64,000 nt of DNA from Sinohyriopsis cumingii (GCA_028554795.2 CM068832.1:88832511-88896510); one strand, 5' to 3'. Shown: positions 31,901-41,413, numbered from the stretch's first letter. Translations and numbers: made by a program. The notes: generated by a model not told the origin, from the sequence alone.

Positions 31901-34087
31901 ATGAGGTACTTTTTCCTTCCAAAGTGAGTAATTGAGAAGCCCGCTGTGAGGGCATTCAATCGTCGCGCATGCCTGATTACCCAATGCGACGCTAATTTAA
32001 GTATCATCATCAACATCATCATCATGTTTGACTCCATAAACAAAGGTCTGCCTATTACCTGTTAAGCAGTGTAGTATATGTTAACGTTTAAGATCAATTT
32101 TAACCTTTTTACTTTTTTGGTACACATATGTTATGAATAGAAAGACTTAGGAGTAAAATCTGATCGTTGAAGGTTTATGATTTTTTTTTCTTCACGGAAA
32201 TATTTTGTATGTGCTTTAAAATCTTGAGAGAACTCGTTCACTATCAATTCAATGAAGCCAAATGACCGACCGATGCTGCCATTTCTCATACTCTAGATTC
32301 ACAAGTTCTTTGTCTGCGTCTACACCAAGAAATCATCTCAATTTGAAAATTTATAAAAACGAATTGCTGCCTACGTCAGTATCAGAACCTTTACTTAAGT
32401 TATTGAAGCTTTACTATTTTTGTTTCTAATATTGAACGAAATCGGCGGCCTCTATTTTGGGAAGTGGATAATACGACCCAGTTACTCTAAATACCATATA
32501 TTTCGGGCTGATCTCAAACAGCGACCACGTGATCTTACGTAATGATCATTCACACCAGTAAATGTAGTATCTAATGGTGGGTCCCCGAAGATGGCGTTAA
32601 GAAAACCCGCTCAAAAGGGCGGATGTAAATGTCGAAAGTAATCTCCATGAGAATGGTGCAGAGGCATCAAAAGGCGCTTCCTTGCGAATTAGATAGAGGC
32701 CTCCAAAGGAGATTCCATGAGAATGTAGTAGAGGCGTCCAAAGGCGCTCATGTGATGTAAACGGTTAAACTATTTAAAATAGTATTTTAATAGACCAATC
32801 AAAGCATTCCCCAAGTAGATTTGATAGTTATGTCCCTTTGCAATAATTCAACTGTCAACAGGGAAAACATGAATGATTTTTAGAAGCACTTTGTGAGTAT
32901 ACATTAACATGATCAGAACATGTCTGTCATAGTTTATGTTGACTGTAAAATGTGACCATATTTTTTGTATATTTTCGCATATTTCAAAATTATTTTGTTT
33001 TGCATCATTGGAATCAACATCCAGGCCTCCTTCCCAAAATCCAGAAAAAATTGCTCACTGTAAAAAAATGTAATTTTGGAGAATTTTTAGCCCCACCAAT
33101 CGTTAATATGAAACAAATTTAACTGTTTAATAAGCTACAATAATACAAATTAAGTTTACATAATAAAACTATATTCCATTTTCAACATAAGAAGCATGAA
33201 ATAGAATGTCATTAACAAAATATGATTTGATTCATTATAAGTAAAGCGTTTTTACATAATTCACATGTGCTGGAGAATCCCAATACGTACAGGGTCTAGG
33301 AAAGGAGGTTATCCTGGAGAAATGGTCTCCTTCTAGTCCTCCATTTCACCTAACCTGCCCCAAAAGGTGTTGTTTACCTTGCCTTGCATTAATTTCATGA
33401 CATTATCTGAAACTCATTTTGTTTAAGTGCAATGCAATAATAATACAAGTAAAATGTTGACATTTGTGTCAATTTTTCACCTCAAATGGGAGAGTATTAA
33501 GATAAAAAATGAAGTCTTATGTTCTGTATTTAATTTTAGTGCTAATTTCCTGATCACCAATACCCAGAATCAACATTGTTAACTACAAAATTCCTGTCAA
33601 GAATTCATACAGAAAACCAAAGATAGCAAAACTGAATTTTGGTTACCCATTCTGAAGCATTCAGTATAAATATATAGGTCCATCACTAACAAAATTAACC
33701 ATTCTGTCAAATAGTTCACCGCATAAACAAATGAAATGAAGACCTCTCCTATGTCAGATGGTGCTAATTTTAGACTATATCCTACTTTCATATTATAAAA
33801 TATGTCATCCGTGGTGAAGTTAAAATTAAAAAGCACTGATATTAAAACAAAAAAAAAATAATATTTCATCATCATTTTAATAATCTCACACGAATATATA
33901 CAAAAATACTAGTCAATTGCGACTATTTTAAACATTTTATACCGACTTCACCCTATTTTCTCCAATTTAAGCAATTCTGGCTTGAGACGTAATTTCATCC
34001 AGATATTATGATTAAATACATTACAACCTATTCCAAGCCTTTTTATGAGCAATATGATTTCTGGTAAGGAAAAGGTAAAATTATGGT
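28931..34087. other. 5.1 kb of AT-rich host sequence, no gene recognised
   Basis: Scattered short open frames lack motifs or codon structure. A roughly 60-base imperfect repeat (CATAATTCATACC-ATGAA- followed by AATAATAATAATTCATA) occurs three times at 29174-29310. Nothing else stands out. Confidence 0.5.
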
Positions 34088-34097
34088 TCCAATCTAG

Positions 34098-34350
34098 TTG
34101 TTGTTGTTGTTGTTGTTGTTGTAGGTTTTAACGCCATTTTTCAGCACAAGAGAGGCTATACATGGCGGCCAGTATAAAAGGGTGGAGGAAGAACCCGGGA
34201 AAACCTCGAAAAGAAGAACCGACCCACGACCTGCTACTGGCAAGCTTTCTCAGATACCCACATTGGCCGATACCGAGGCACGAACCCACGCAGACTGAGG
34301 CGAGATGGCAGTGATCCCTAACTTTAGACCACTCGGCTACTCGGGTCCCC
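34098..34350 (-). mobile_element. tRNA-derived SINE
   Basis: On the minus strand it starts GGGGACCCGAGTAGCCGAGTGGTCTAAAG (Pol III A box within AGCCGAGTGGTCTA) and has a B-box-like GGTTCGTGCC about 55 bases on. It ends in an ACAACAACAAC tail. Perfect 10-bp duplications TCCAATCTAG flank it at 34088-34097 and 34351-34360. All hallmarks of a recent SINE insertion are present. The family name is unknown to me. Confidence 0.85.
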
Positions 34351-34360
34351 TCCAATCTAG

Positions 34361-34602
34361 CAACATTTGTAACAGATATTAATGACGTGTTGGGAATGCT
34401 GAGGAAAGCAAGATTTACCAACTTTCCATAGAGATATTTCAAAAGAAAATTCTCGTCTTGGAAATATAATTCAGTACGTTATTATTTATAAATATATAGT
34501 TTGTTAACAAAATGAACAGTCTGGAAGGATTTTATTCACTATCAAAAACAAAATGATATAAACTAAGTCAATCACGTGCTCAGTTCTATAAATTTAAATA
34601 TT
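34361..34602. other. Host sequence before element 3
   Basis: About 240 bases, no feature seen. Confidence 0.4.
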
Positions 34603-34639
34603 AGTAGTGAATAGGGGCGATTCAGCGTCAGTGGGAATT

Positions 34640-34927
34640 AGCTTTAAAAAACCACCCTGGGCCTGTTTAGCGTCAAGGAAAATTTAACATGGGAAAAAAT
34701 CGTGGGCCTGATAGCGTCAAGGGAATTTAACAAGGGAAAAAAAATCTTGGGCCTGTTTAGCGTCAAGGAAATTTAACAGGCTGGGTCTGTTTAGCGTCAA
34801 GGGAAATAGAACATGGGAATAAATCTTGGGCCTGTTTAGCGTCAAGGGGAATTGAACAGGGTCGGGACCCCATTTTAATATGGTCCCGACCTTATGGGTC
34901 TATGGAAATTGAACAGGGGAGAGGGAT

Positions 34928-35000
<73 letters not shown>
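34640..35000. repeat. Terminal degenerate tandem repeats and (AC)n of element 3
   Basis: About six units of ~45 bases containing GGGCCTGTTTAGCGTCAAGG and GGGAATTTAACATGGGAA to 34915, then a 70-base AC microsatellite at 34931-35000. The tandem part is shared with element 4 in reverse; the AC tract is not. Confidence 0.8.
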
Positions 35001-35002
<2 letters not shown>

Positions 35003-35034
35003 TAGACAACAGACATTTAAATAAAAAGGGGAAG

Positions 35035-35092
35035 GCATGAAAGTCAAGGTCTTTTCGAGGCCTATGAAGGGGCCCTGAAAAGGGCCTTTGGT
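35035..35092 (-). promoter_or_regulatory. Histone-type 3' stem-loop on the minus-strand transcript
   Basis: On the minus strand CCAAA-GGCCCTTTTCAGGGCC occurs at 35071-35091, 25 bases after the stop codon of the 76-aa gene. CCTCGAAAAGACC follows at about 35047-35060 in the position of a histone downstream element. Same arrangement as at 696-745. Confidence 0.75.
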
Positions 35093-35115
35093 TTTATGTT
35101 AATATACCATTAATA

Positions 35116-35346
35116 TTAACATAGAGGGCATCTGTGAGATCTTCTTCCTCTCAAGCTGCGCCTGACTGCAGGGCCATATACTAATACTCTCTTTAGGCAT
35201 CCTTGCCTCTCGACATATATCTTTCTTATCCACATGCTGGTGTCTGTCCTGTGGATAACTGTCCACTTGGATCGGACATACATCGGTATGTCCGTCCGGA
35301 ACATCATGGATGAAATGATAGTTGATGACTCCACGGTAGTCCACAT
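35116..35346 (-). CDS. Conserved 76-aa basic protein, element 3 copy
   Basis: Homologue of 451-681. Starts MWTTVESSTI and ends RRSHRCPLC. Intact. Differences between the copies are mostly synonymous (for example every codon of the IYVERQGCLKRV segment that differs keeps its amino acid), showing purifying selection on the protein. It is driven by a TATAAAT box at 35391-35400 on the minus strand. Function unknown; compact size, basic end and early-style promoter would suit a regulatory or DNA-binding role, but this is a guess. Confidence 0.7.
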   Translation of the reverse strand: MWTTVESSTIISSMMFRTDIPMYVRSKWTVIHRTDTSMWIRKIYVERQGCLKRVLVYGPAVRRSLRGRRSHRCPLC

Positions 35347-35566
35347 GTTGGGGTGCCGAGAACAGGAGAAAGGAATGTAGTGAACTGCGCTTATTTATAG
35401 GGAAAGGGAGGATCGAAACGGATTGAGTTAGTTCACCAATCCAAACACGCGTTACAAAATTCAGTCACCCCACCTCCAATCCGAAGAGAGCAGTCTGTGA
35501 CGTCACATGTCCTATATAGATTCGCTAGCGCCTGTGCGCAGTCAATCCATGCGACAGTTTTTCAAC
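35347..35566. promoter_or_regulatory. Bidirectional promoter of element 3
   Basis: Holds TATAAATA (minus direction, 35391-35400), CCAAT boxes near 35434 and 35476, a CRE-like TGACGTCA at 35498-35505 and TATATA (plus direction, 35513-35518). The upstream ATG at 35508 lies before the TATA box, which is why the plus-strand gene is started at 35567. Confidence 0.65.
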
Positions 35567-36135
35567 ATGACGGAAACTCAGAAAACGATAAATTGGGGTG
35601 CACCAGCCATGGAGACTACCCAAGGGAACCCGGACTTACTTTCAGAAGAGGTGAATTGGGATTTTGTGGATTTTCTTACCTTGCAAGAATTTGTTCCGGA
35701 ACCTTTGCCACCTTCTCCTTCATTACCGCACGTGGATAATTTTAGACAGAGACATAAAGAAGATTTGGAGAAATTTATACAACAGCAAAAGGTGCAGAAC
35801 AAGCTTTTCTCCTAGAGCAACAAGAAGAAGAAGAGGTAAGAAAAAAAAAACAACAAGAAGAAGCAGCAGCAAAGAAACAAAGGTGTGAAAATCAAACGGT
35901 CACGGTACTGTTAGACATTTTAGCGGAGTTAAGAAGTCTTAAACAAATGTATCAGACTTCTTTATTACGACCGAAGAGAATACAACCTTCCCGAGCTAAA
36001 CACTCCAACTCTGTGACTAAGCCTACCGTACCATCCTTAGTGATTTCAACCAAATCATTATCATCAACAGTACGCAGTCCAGAAGTAGGCTTTGGCCGTG
36101 GCAAATGTTTAAGGCAGTTAAAGTTGATTGTTTAA
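35567..36135 (+). pseudogene. Coiled-coil protein of the divergent early pair, one frameshift
   Basis: Begins MTETQKTINWGAPAM. An acidic/proline part is followed, in another frame after a shift near 35795, by a Glu/Lys/Gln-rich coiled coil (about 40 residues), a leucine-rich helix (VLLDILAELRSLKQMY) and a basic tail. In all about 185 codons. A histone-type stem-loop follows the stop by 21 bases. The element 4 copy has a different frameshift near its start. No known family. Confidence 0.55.
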
Positions 36136-36149
36136 ACTCACCCCAACAC

Positions 36150-36206
36150 CAAAAAAGGCCCTTTTCAGGGCCAACCATGTCTCTCGAAAAGAGATAGTCT
36201 TTCAAT
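36150..36206 (+). promoter_or_regulatory. Histone-type 3' stem-loop on the plus-strand transcript
   Basis: AAAAAA-GGCCCTTTTCAGGGCC-AACC at 36151-36176 followed by TCTCTCGAAAAGAGATAG (36181-36198) and CTTTCAATTGCC. The downstream part is nearly identical to 724-754 in element 4, so both stem-loop and the downstream hairpin CTCT-CGAAA-AGAG are conserved as a unit. Confidence 0.8.
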
Positions 36207-36416
36207 TGCCAACATCCATTCAAACTCAAAAAAGCCCCATTTTACCCCTATAGTACGTGTGAATGATGGAGTGTGTGAGTCTAGGTTCTTATCTTAAAAT
36301 CAAAACCCAAAGTTACTTACCTTTTATACCTAATTTATTCTTTTATAAGTATTTACAATCCAATTCACAATTCACAACATAGCACTTTAAAAAGTTCATA
36401 GACTTCTTCTGTCTCA

Positions 36417-36851
36417 TTATTCATTCTGTTTTTTGAATTTCTTCACCGTCACAGTCTTTTTCTTCTCTTCATCCTCACTTTCTTCCCTTCCTCTGTTCTT
36501 CTCTTGTTTCTTTTTCTTCACCTGTCTGCTTTCTTCCTCCTCTTCTTCCTCTCCATCACTCCCCTCTTCTTCTTGTTCCTGTTGTTTCTTAGGGCAATCT
36601 GGAGACCAATGTCTTTTTTCTTGACAATAATAACAGGTATCTTGACTTTTGTCTCTTTTAGCCCCTGTTTTACTTTTTTGACGGTCTCGACACTCTGAAG
36701 ACCAATGCCCTTTCTTCTGACAGATATAGCAAGTATCTTGACTTTTATCTCCAAAGGAAGGAGAGTAGTCCGATGACTGGTCTGAAGAAAATTTTCTAAT
36801 GACCCCTCGCAACGCTCTGATGAAACGTTCGATTTGGCTAGTCTCTTCCAT
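36417..36851 (-). CDS. Zinc-knuckle (CCHC x2) protein with acidic/basic tail
   Basis: 144 residues from MEETSQIERFIRAL. Two CCHC knuckles: CYICQKKGHWSSEC and CYYCQEKRHWSPDC (C-x2-C-x4-H-x4-C), separated by about 24 residues. A long E/K-rich tail follows. Single-stranded nucleic-acid binding is the usual role of such knuckles. The ATG at 36851 is chosen because the frame upstream has no ATG, and a TATATAA box lies about 55 bases upstream. It sits antisense between the early genes and the polymerase, where the polymerase 5' half should be. Confidence 0.7.
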   Translation of the reverse strand: MEETSQIERFIRALRGVIRKFSSDQSSDYSPSFGDKSQDTCYICQKKGHWSSECRDRQKSKTGAKRDKSQDTCYYCQEKRHWSPDCPKKQQEQEEEGSDGEEEEEEESRQVKKKKQEKNRGREESEDEEKKKTVTVKKFKKQNE

Positions 36852-36966
36852 CGTAGTGCTCGGTTTGAGAGTGAAATGAATAGTGAAAGGACAAGACACA
36901 CACTCTATTATATACGCTGGTCTGCCATGACTATAAATTAGTCCATGGTGTTTAAACTTTAGTCAT

Positions 36967-38215
36967 TTGACAAGGCACCCACAATTGGTGACGGAACACA
37001 TCGACCCGAAAAACATTCGACAATACGAAGGTTTGATCAAGTGCAAAGTTTTGCCTCCCACCGACCTGTACCATCCCGTCTTACCTCACCATTGCCAAGA
37101 CAAACTGATGTTTCCTTTGTGCCGTACTTGTGCTGAAACGTGCAACCAAGACCAACCTTGTCAGCACACCCAGGAAGAACGGGCCTTGACGGGAACCTGG
37201 GTCAGCGTAGAATTGTTCAAAGCTCTGGACATGGAATACCAACTGTTAGAAGTATACGAAATTTGCCACTTTCCCAAGACACAACAATACCACAAGGGTG
37301 ACCCCACGCAGAAAGTCATTTTCGCAGACTACGTGGATGCCTTTTTGAAACTAAAGCAAGAAGCCAGTGGCTATCCTTCCTGGTGTCACACTCCCGAAGA
37401 CCAAAAGACATTCAAAGAGAAATACTGGGCACAATAAGGCATTACTTTAGATCACATCGAGAAAAACGAAGGCAGACGATCGTTTGCCAAAGTGATGTTA
37501 AATTGCTTGTGGGGTAAAATGGCACAACGACCGTGTTTACCCAGGACGGAGTATTTGACAGAACCTTCCCGCTACTTTCAGATGATTCACGACAAAACCA
37601 AATTTATGAAACACGTGGACGTCGTTCGCGAGGATTTGATCTTAGTGAATTACGAAGAAGATCTGGACTTTGTAGAAGCCGACCGCTTTGGAAATGTCAT
37701 CATTGCGGCTTACGTGACAGCTCATGCTCGCTTAAAATTGTGCGAAGCTTTAGATCTGTTAGGGGAACGCGTCCTGTACTTTGACACGGACAGTTGCATT
37801 TACATCGATCACCCGAGTCAACAGCACCCTGACATCGAAGGAGACCGTTTAGGAGCCTGGACAGACGAGCACCCCGACGAGAAAATTTTAAGTTTCGCAA
37901 GTGGCGGTCCTAAAAAGTACTGCTACGAATACCGGGACAAACAAGGAGAAGTGCACACGAAGTGTAAAGTGAAAGGATTGACTCTGAATTATCGTACCAG
38001 TCGAGTGGTGAACTTTTGGCGTATTGAAACAAGCCTTGCAATCTGGAAAAGATGAACACTTTAAAGTGACCACCTATCAGCCAAACAAGATTGTACGTTT
38101 ACCCACTCACCACATCGTCAGTCGACCCTTGGAAAAGTCTATCAAATCGTGTACCAGAAGCGAGTGCGACTTCCCAATCACTTCACTTACCGTATGGACA
38201 TGTTGGTATAAAACA
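36967..38215 (+). pseudogene. Protein-primed B-family DNA polymerase, 5'-truncated and broken
   Basis: Only the C-terminal part of a Polinton PolB remains. Present are a cysteine-rich insertion (CRTCAETC...C-x2-H), motif B-like KVMLNCLWGKMAQ (about 37486) and motif C YFDTDSCIY (about 37780). The exonuclease domain and motif A with its SLYP box are missing upstream. A TAA at 37435 and a frameshift near 38020 add to the damage. No ATG opens the first segment. It would replicate element 3; here it cannot. Confidence 0.85.
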
Positions 38216-38249
38216 TTGGTTGTAAGTGGATAGCCACTCACCAGAAGGA

Positions 38250-38600
38250 TGACTTCGCCACAACAAGAATCAAGTGAGAAACCCAATGAGAACTCCAAGT
38301 TCAAACCCCACCATTTTCCTGTCTTTTTACTTGACTATTGTGATTGTGCCCGTCGATTGGACACGTTTCAAAAATGGCCTACGGATAGGGAATGATTACC
38401 TACTTTGCATGCTTTAGCTAGAACAGGATTTGTCTACTTGGGACCTGAGACTGGATTGGGATACGAAGTACAGTGTTTCAGTTGTTGCCTGAAGTTACGA
38501 ATGGATCTATGTATCTATAAAGATTGAGCTATTCTGGAACATACTCGATGGTTTCCGCAATGTCCTTACCTTTATATGGCTTTTCCACCCATTACACTAC
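38250..38600 (+). pseudogene. BIR (inhibitor-of-apoptosis) gene remnant
   Basis: A decayed relative of the gene at 38757. CARRLDTFQKWPTD, LARTGFVYLG, VQCFSCCLKL and ILEHTRWFPQCPY are readable in one frame with two stop codons (near 38388 and 38526). The BIR zinc ligands (C, C, H, C) are all still present. Suggests a former tandem pair of IAP-like genes. Confidence 0.75.
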
Positions 38601-38756
38601 GGTACAATTATGACGGTACCTTAGAGACGGTACCTTCCAAAACTAGACATAAAAAAGGAACGATGTACAAGCTTGAGAATGCATTACAACTAGTATAAAA
38701 AGGGGCTATGGTCAAGATCGATAGTTCATTGTGACTACCAAGACCAAGCGAACAAG

Positions 38757-39392
38757 ATGAATACTTTCAGAGAAACACAAAACAAGTTCAGACAGGCACA
38801 ATTCAAGTTTGGGGCCTCTGAAGTGGAATGCGATTGTGAGCCTTGCGATGGGAACGATGCTGTACGTTGTAACCTTAGCGATGCCGTAAAGCATCATGGG
38901 AACTTTAGTGTCACTACCCCTATCAAGGAAAGTGATGCTGTGCGTGTCAAACCTGAGGGATGCGAAAGCGATGCCACTCGTCCTCCTGGACACTTTACTG
39001 GATTTCATTTTAAATCTGGATGTCAACCTTCACGTCTACCACCCTACGGATGTCATCCAGCCCTGAGCAAACTCCTGTCCATGTCACCCTACCCTCATCG
39101 AAATGAACCTGTGAAAGACGAATATTCGTTCCCTGTGCGTTTGTCGGAATACTGTGACTATGAAAATCGTCTTCAATCGTTCAAAAGAAAATGGCCTAAG
39201 TATCTGGGAGGACCGACCCCCGAAGAATTAGCCAGAGCCGGATTTTTCTACTTGGGCGAAGGGGATACAGTCAAGTGCTTCAGTTGCGGTGTGTCACTTC
39301 ACCACTGGGAACCGCAAGATTCGGCCTACCTAGAACATGCTCGATGGTTACCGAATTGTCATTACTTACCCTTAGTGGGACCGAGACATTGA
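38757..39392 (+). CDS. Single-BIR inhibitor-of-apoptosis-like protein, 211 aa
   Basis: Intact. The C-terminal BIR domain spans residues ~127-205, with zinc ligands C174, C177, H194 and C201 at the canonical spacing (C-x2-C-x16-H-x6-C) and the usual RL-x-SF...WP and LA-x-AGFFYLG landmarks. No RING finger follows, so it resembles a BIR-only protein that could bind caspases or other IAPs rather than a ubiquitin ligase. The N-terminal 120 residues are Cys-rich and unfamiliar. A TATAAAAAGG box lies at 38694, about 60 bases before the ATG. Blocking host apoptosis is the family's known role in large DNA viruses; its use here is inference. Confidence 0.85.
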   Translation: MNTFRETQNKFRQAQFKFGASEVECDCEPCDGNDAVRCNLSDAVKHHGNFSVTTPIKESDAVRVKPEGCESDATRPPGHFTGFHFKSGCQPSRLPPYGCHPALSKLLSMSPYPHRNEPVKDEYSFPVRLSEYCDYENRLQSFKRKWPKYLGGPTPEELARAGFFYLGEGDTVKCFSCGVSLHHWEPQDSAYLEHARWLPNCHYLPLVGPRH

Positions 39393-39480
39393 AGTAACTT
39401 GCCATGTCGTTGAAGAAGAAGAAACCAGACTGGCTAGGAGTCAAATGTTGGACATCACCGAGACCAGTATTTAAACTTCA

Positions 39481-39738
39481 TTTCAAAACGATATTGAATC
39501 ATTACCTAAAGAGCTGCAAGAGAAGATGTACACGGAAGTTTGGCAGGGACTTACCAGAGTGAAATCTCAATGGGTAACTGTAGAACTTTTGTGCCGAGAA
39601 ATTCACAAAAGGAAAGTGAAAAATGTCAACCAGTGTGTTAGATTTCTCTGGGTCAAGGGTGCATTTATCCTATTATACCGCTTTAGACCGTTTACATCAA
39701 AAGAGTTCAGTGAGATTCTTGGACGTTACCCTGAGTGA
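39481..39738 (+). CDS. Member 1 of a tandem family, weak F-box-like motif
   Basis: The frame has SLPKELQEKMYTEVWQGL, like the two following genes (LPVELRERIYRELVK), then KSQWVTVELLCREI. No upstream ATG is well placed, so it may be a partial or decayed member. LP-x-EL-x3-IY-x2-L resembles the first half of an F-box, but the rest of the fold is not evident. Confidence 0.35.
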   Translation, partial: FQNDIESLPKELQEKMYTEVWQGLTRVKSQWVTVELLCREIHKRKVKNVNQCVRFLWVKGAFILLYRFRPFTSKEFSEILGRYPE

Positions 39739-39816
39739 CAGTGGTCAGAAATTACTCACTATGTGGATTACTTTTGCTCTAGGAGAAGATTGTGAATTGT
39801 ACGGACTGACCTATTC

Positions 39817-40271
39817 ATGGATACTTTACAAGAGAACATTCGTGCTTTGCCTGTGGAGTTGAGAGAATGCATTTACCGAGAACTGGTCAAAATACAAGTA
39901 AAACGTAAAGAACAGTTGCATCCGTTACATCACCGGTGTTTGAACCACTGGTACCTGAATTCAATACAAGGACTGATTCAGTTGAAAGTGTTCCATTGGA
40001 CAGATATTGATCAACGACCCCCTGGTTTTAAAAAGGATTGGTTTGCTATTGATGATTATATGTACTACATTGTAAACTTATTGCATCGAATTCCAGAGGA
40101 AGAGTTAAAGACTTACCAACATCTTTACACAGTGTCAACTTAGTGAAAGAGGAAACTTCTGAACGAATTGTAATGTGTAAATTAGTGACTAAACGATTTA
40201 AATTCGACACTGAAGTAAAACCATGTCTGTGCAAACGGTACATTTCTTGTGTCAGACAAAAGAGGGTTTAG
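39817..40271 (+). pseudogene. Member 2 of the tandem family, one frameshift
   Basis: Starts MDTLQENIRALPVELRE and is open to 40143. Homology to member 3 then continues in another frame (KEETSERI..., ending CVRQKRV at 40271), so the gene carries one frameshift near 40130. The 30 bases around its start are nearly identical to those of member 3, evidence of recent tandem duplication. Confidence 0.5.
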
Positions 40272-40283
40272 TATGACCTATTC

Positions 40284-40775
40284 ATGGATACTTTACAAGA
40301 GAACATTCTTGGTTTGCCTGTGGAGTTGAGAGAACGCATTTACCGAGAGCTTGTCAAACTACAAGTGAAACGTAAAGAACAAATGCATCCGTTACGTCAC
40401 CAGATGTTTAACCACTGGTACCTGAATGGTATAAGAGAACTGATTCGTCAGAAATTGTTTCAGAGGTCAGACCTTGTTCAACACTTCCAGGTCATTGGTG
40501 ATCGACATGTCTGTGATTTTGGTTACTTCGAGATTCACCTAGAGCAACGCATTGAGGAAGACAAGTTAAATGATTACCAACATATTTTACGTGGAATCTA
40601 CCTAGCGGAAGAGGAAATTTCTAATCGAACTCTGAAGTTTAGGTTACAGTTTGGAGCATTTAAAGTTCCAACTGGAGAACGAAAATCTCTGGGTAGAAAG
40701 TACGTGTATTGCTTCCGAAACAATGAGACTATAAAAACAGGCTGCCATGCCACGACTTTTATCACATGTGATTGA
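40284..40775 (+). CDS. Member 3 of the tandem family, 163 aa
   Basis: Intact. Residues 10-26 (LGLPVELRERIYRELVK) look like the start of an F-box; the rest is helical and basic with HWYLNGIRELI shared with member 2. If an F-box, it would recruit host SCF ubiquitin ligase, as some poxvirus proteins do; I hold this at low confidence. Located between IAP and packaging genes, a usual place for host-interaction genes. Confidence 0.5.
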   Translation: MDTLQENILGLPVELRERIYRELVKLQVKRKEQMHPLRHQMFNHWYLNGIRELIRQKLFQRSDLVQHFQVIGDRHVCDFGYFEIHLEQRIEEDKLNDYQHILRGIYLAEEEISNRTLKFRLQFGAFKVPTGERKSLGRKYVYCFRNNETIKTGCHATTFITCD

Positions 40776-40971
40776 ACAGATTCCGTGGAAGGAACTCAAT
40801 GACCATATTCAAACCGTGGATCTTTACCATCAATTATTACAAGAACTGTTTCCGTTCAATTTGGGTCGACAAGTGGTGTGTGTCTTAGTGACTTGTTTTC
40901 TGGGATTTCGTTTACCAGCCGATTCCTTGTGGACTCTTTACGAAGAGTACTTACCACCCAAATGGCCTTAA
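40747..40971 (+). CDS. Hypothetical 74-aa protein
   Basis: ATG at 40747, overlapping the end of the preceding gene by 29 bases. Contains one hydrophobic stretch (VVCVLVTCFLGF). Not recognised; the tight overlap on both sides supports it being translated. Confidence 0.35.
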   Translation: MPRLLSHVIEQIPWKELNDHIQTVDLYHQLLQELFPFNLGRQVVCVLVTCFLGFRLPADSLWTLYEEYLPPKWP

Positions 40972-41081
40972 ATGGTCACGAAAGACTCCTTTTGCTCAAA
41001 GCCTTGCGGTTTCATCTGGATATTTCTCGACCTCAAAAGGAAAAAAAGATTCGTCAACTTTTAGCTACCAAAGACGTGTAA
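40962..41081 (+). CDS. Hypothetical 39-aa protein
   Basis: Starts MALNGHERLLLLKALRFHLD, overlaps the preceding stop by 10 bases and ends in a basic stretch. Very short; could be a decayed member or chance. Confidence 0.25.
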   Translation: MALNGHERLLLLKALRFHLDISRPQKEKKIRQLLATKDV

Positions 41082-41125
41082 TGACGATGTGTGTGTAACT
41101 TGTGAGTTACACCCCCATTGGACAG

Positions 41126-41413
41126 ATGTACGTGCCTGGAAAAAAAGGGGTTTTGAGGCTTGGACCCAAGAAGTGGCCCAGTATGCACGAGAGTTGTTCA
41201 AGGAAAAAAGTCACTTTTCAGCCTGTGTTAGTGACAGTACCAGAAGAAGAACCCGTCACTCAGGATAGGACTGTCGTGGACATGCCTGAAAGACCCTTTC
41301 GGGAGGACACTTGTGTGACCTTACCCCTTTTGGAACTGGTCAGAACATTACCCAAAACATGTTGTACAGAAACTTGTTTTTATTCCACGTTAATGGTTTT
41401 CATATGCCTTTGA
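41126..41413 (+). CDS. Hypothetical protein, 95 aa
   Basis: First ATG of an open frame between the F-box-like family and the ATPase. No family recognised. The end runs into a possible 3' UTR. Confidence 0.3.
   Translation: MYVPGKKGVLRLGPKKWPSMHESCSRKKVTFQPVLVTVPEEEPVTQDRTVVDMPERPFREDTCVTLPLLELVRTLPKTCCTETCFYSTLMVFICL

Noticed and set aside
28931-34087. Short frames in host DNA (for example near 31237, 33597, 34128)
   Set aside because: No motif, no conservation, and one lies antisense within the SINE.
34931-35000. AC tract as a regulatory Z-DNA element
   Set aside because: Absent from element 4 at the same place; an ordinary microsatellite expansion is enough.
36433-36698. Plus-strand S/F/L-rich frames opposite the zinc-knuckle gene
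   Set aside because: Antisense shadows of its E/K-rich tail.
38712-39026. Minus-strand frame opposite the BIR gene
   Set aside because: Shadow of the BIR protein's N-terminal half.
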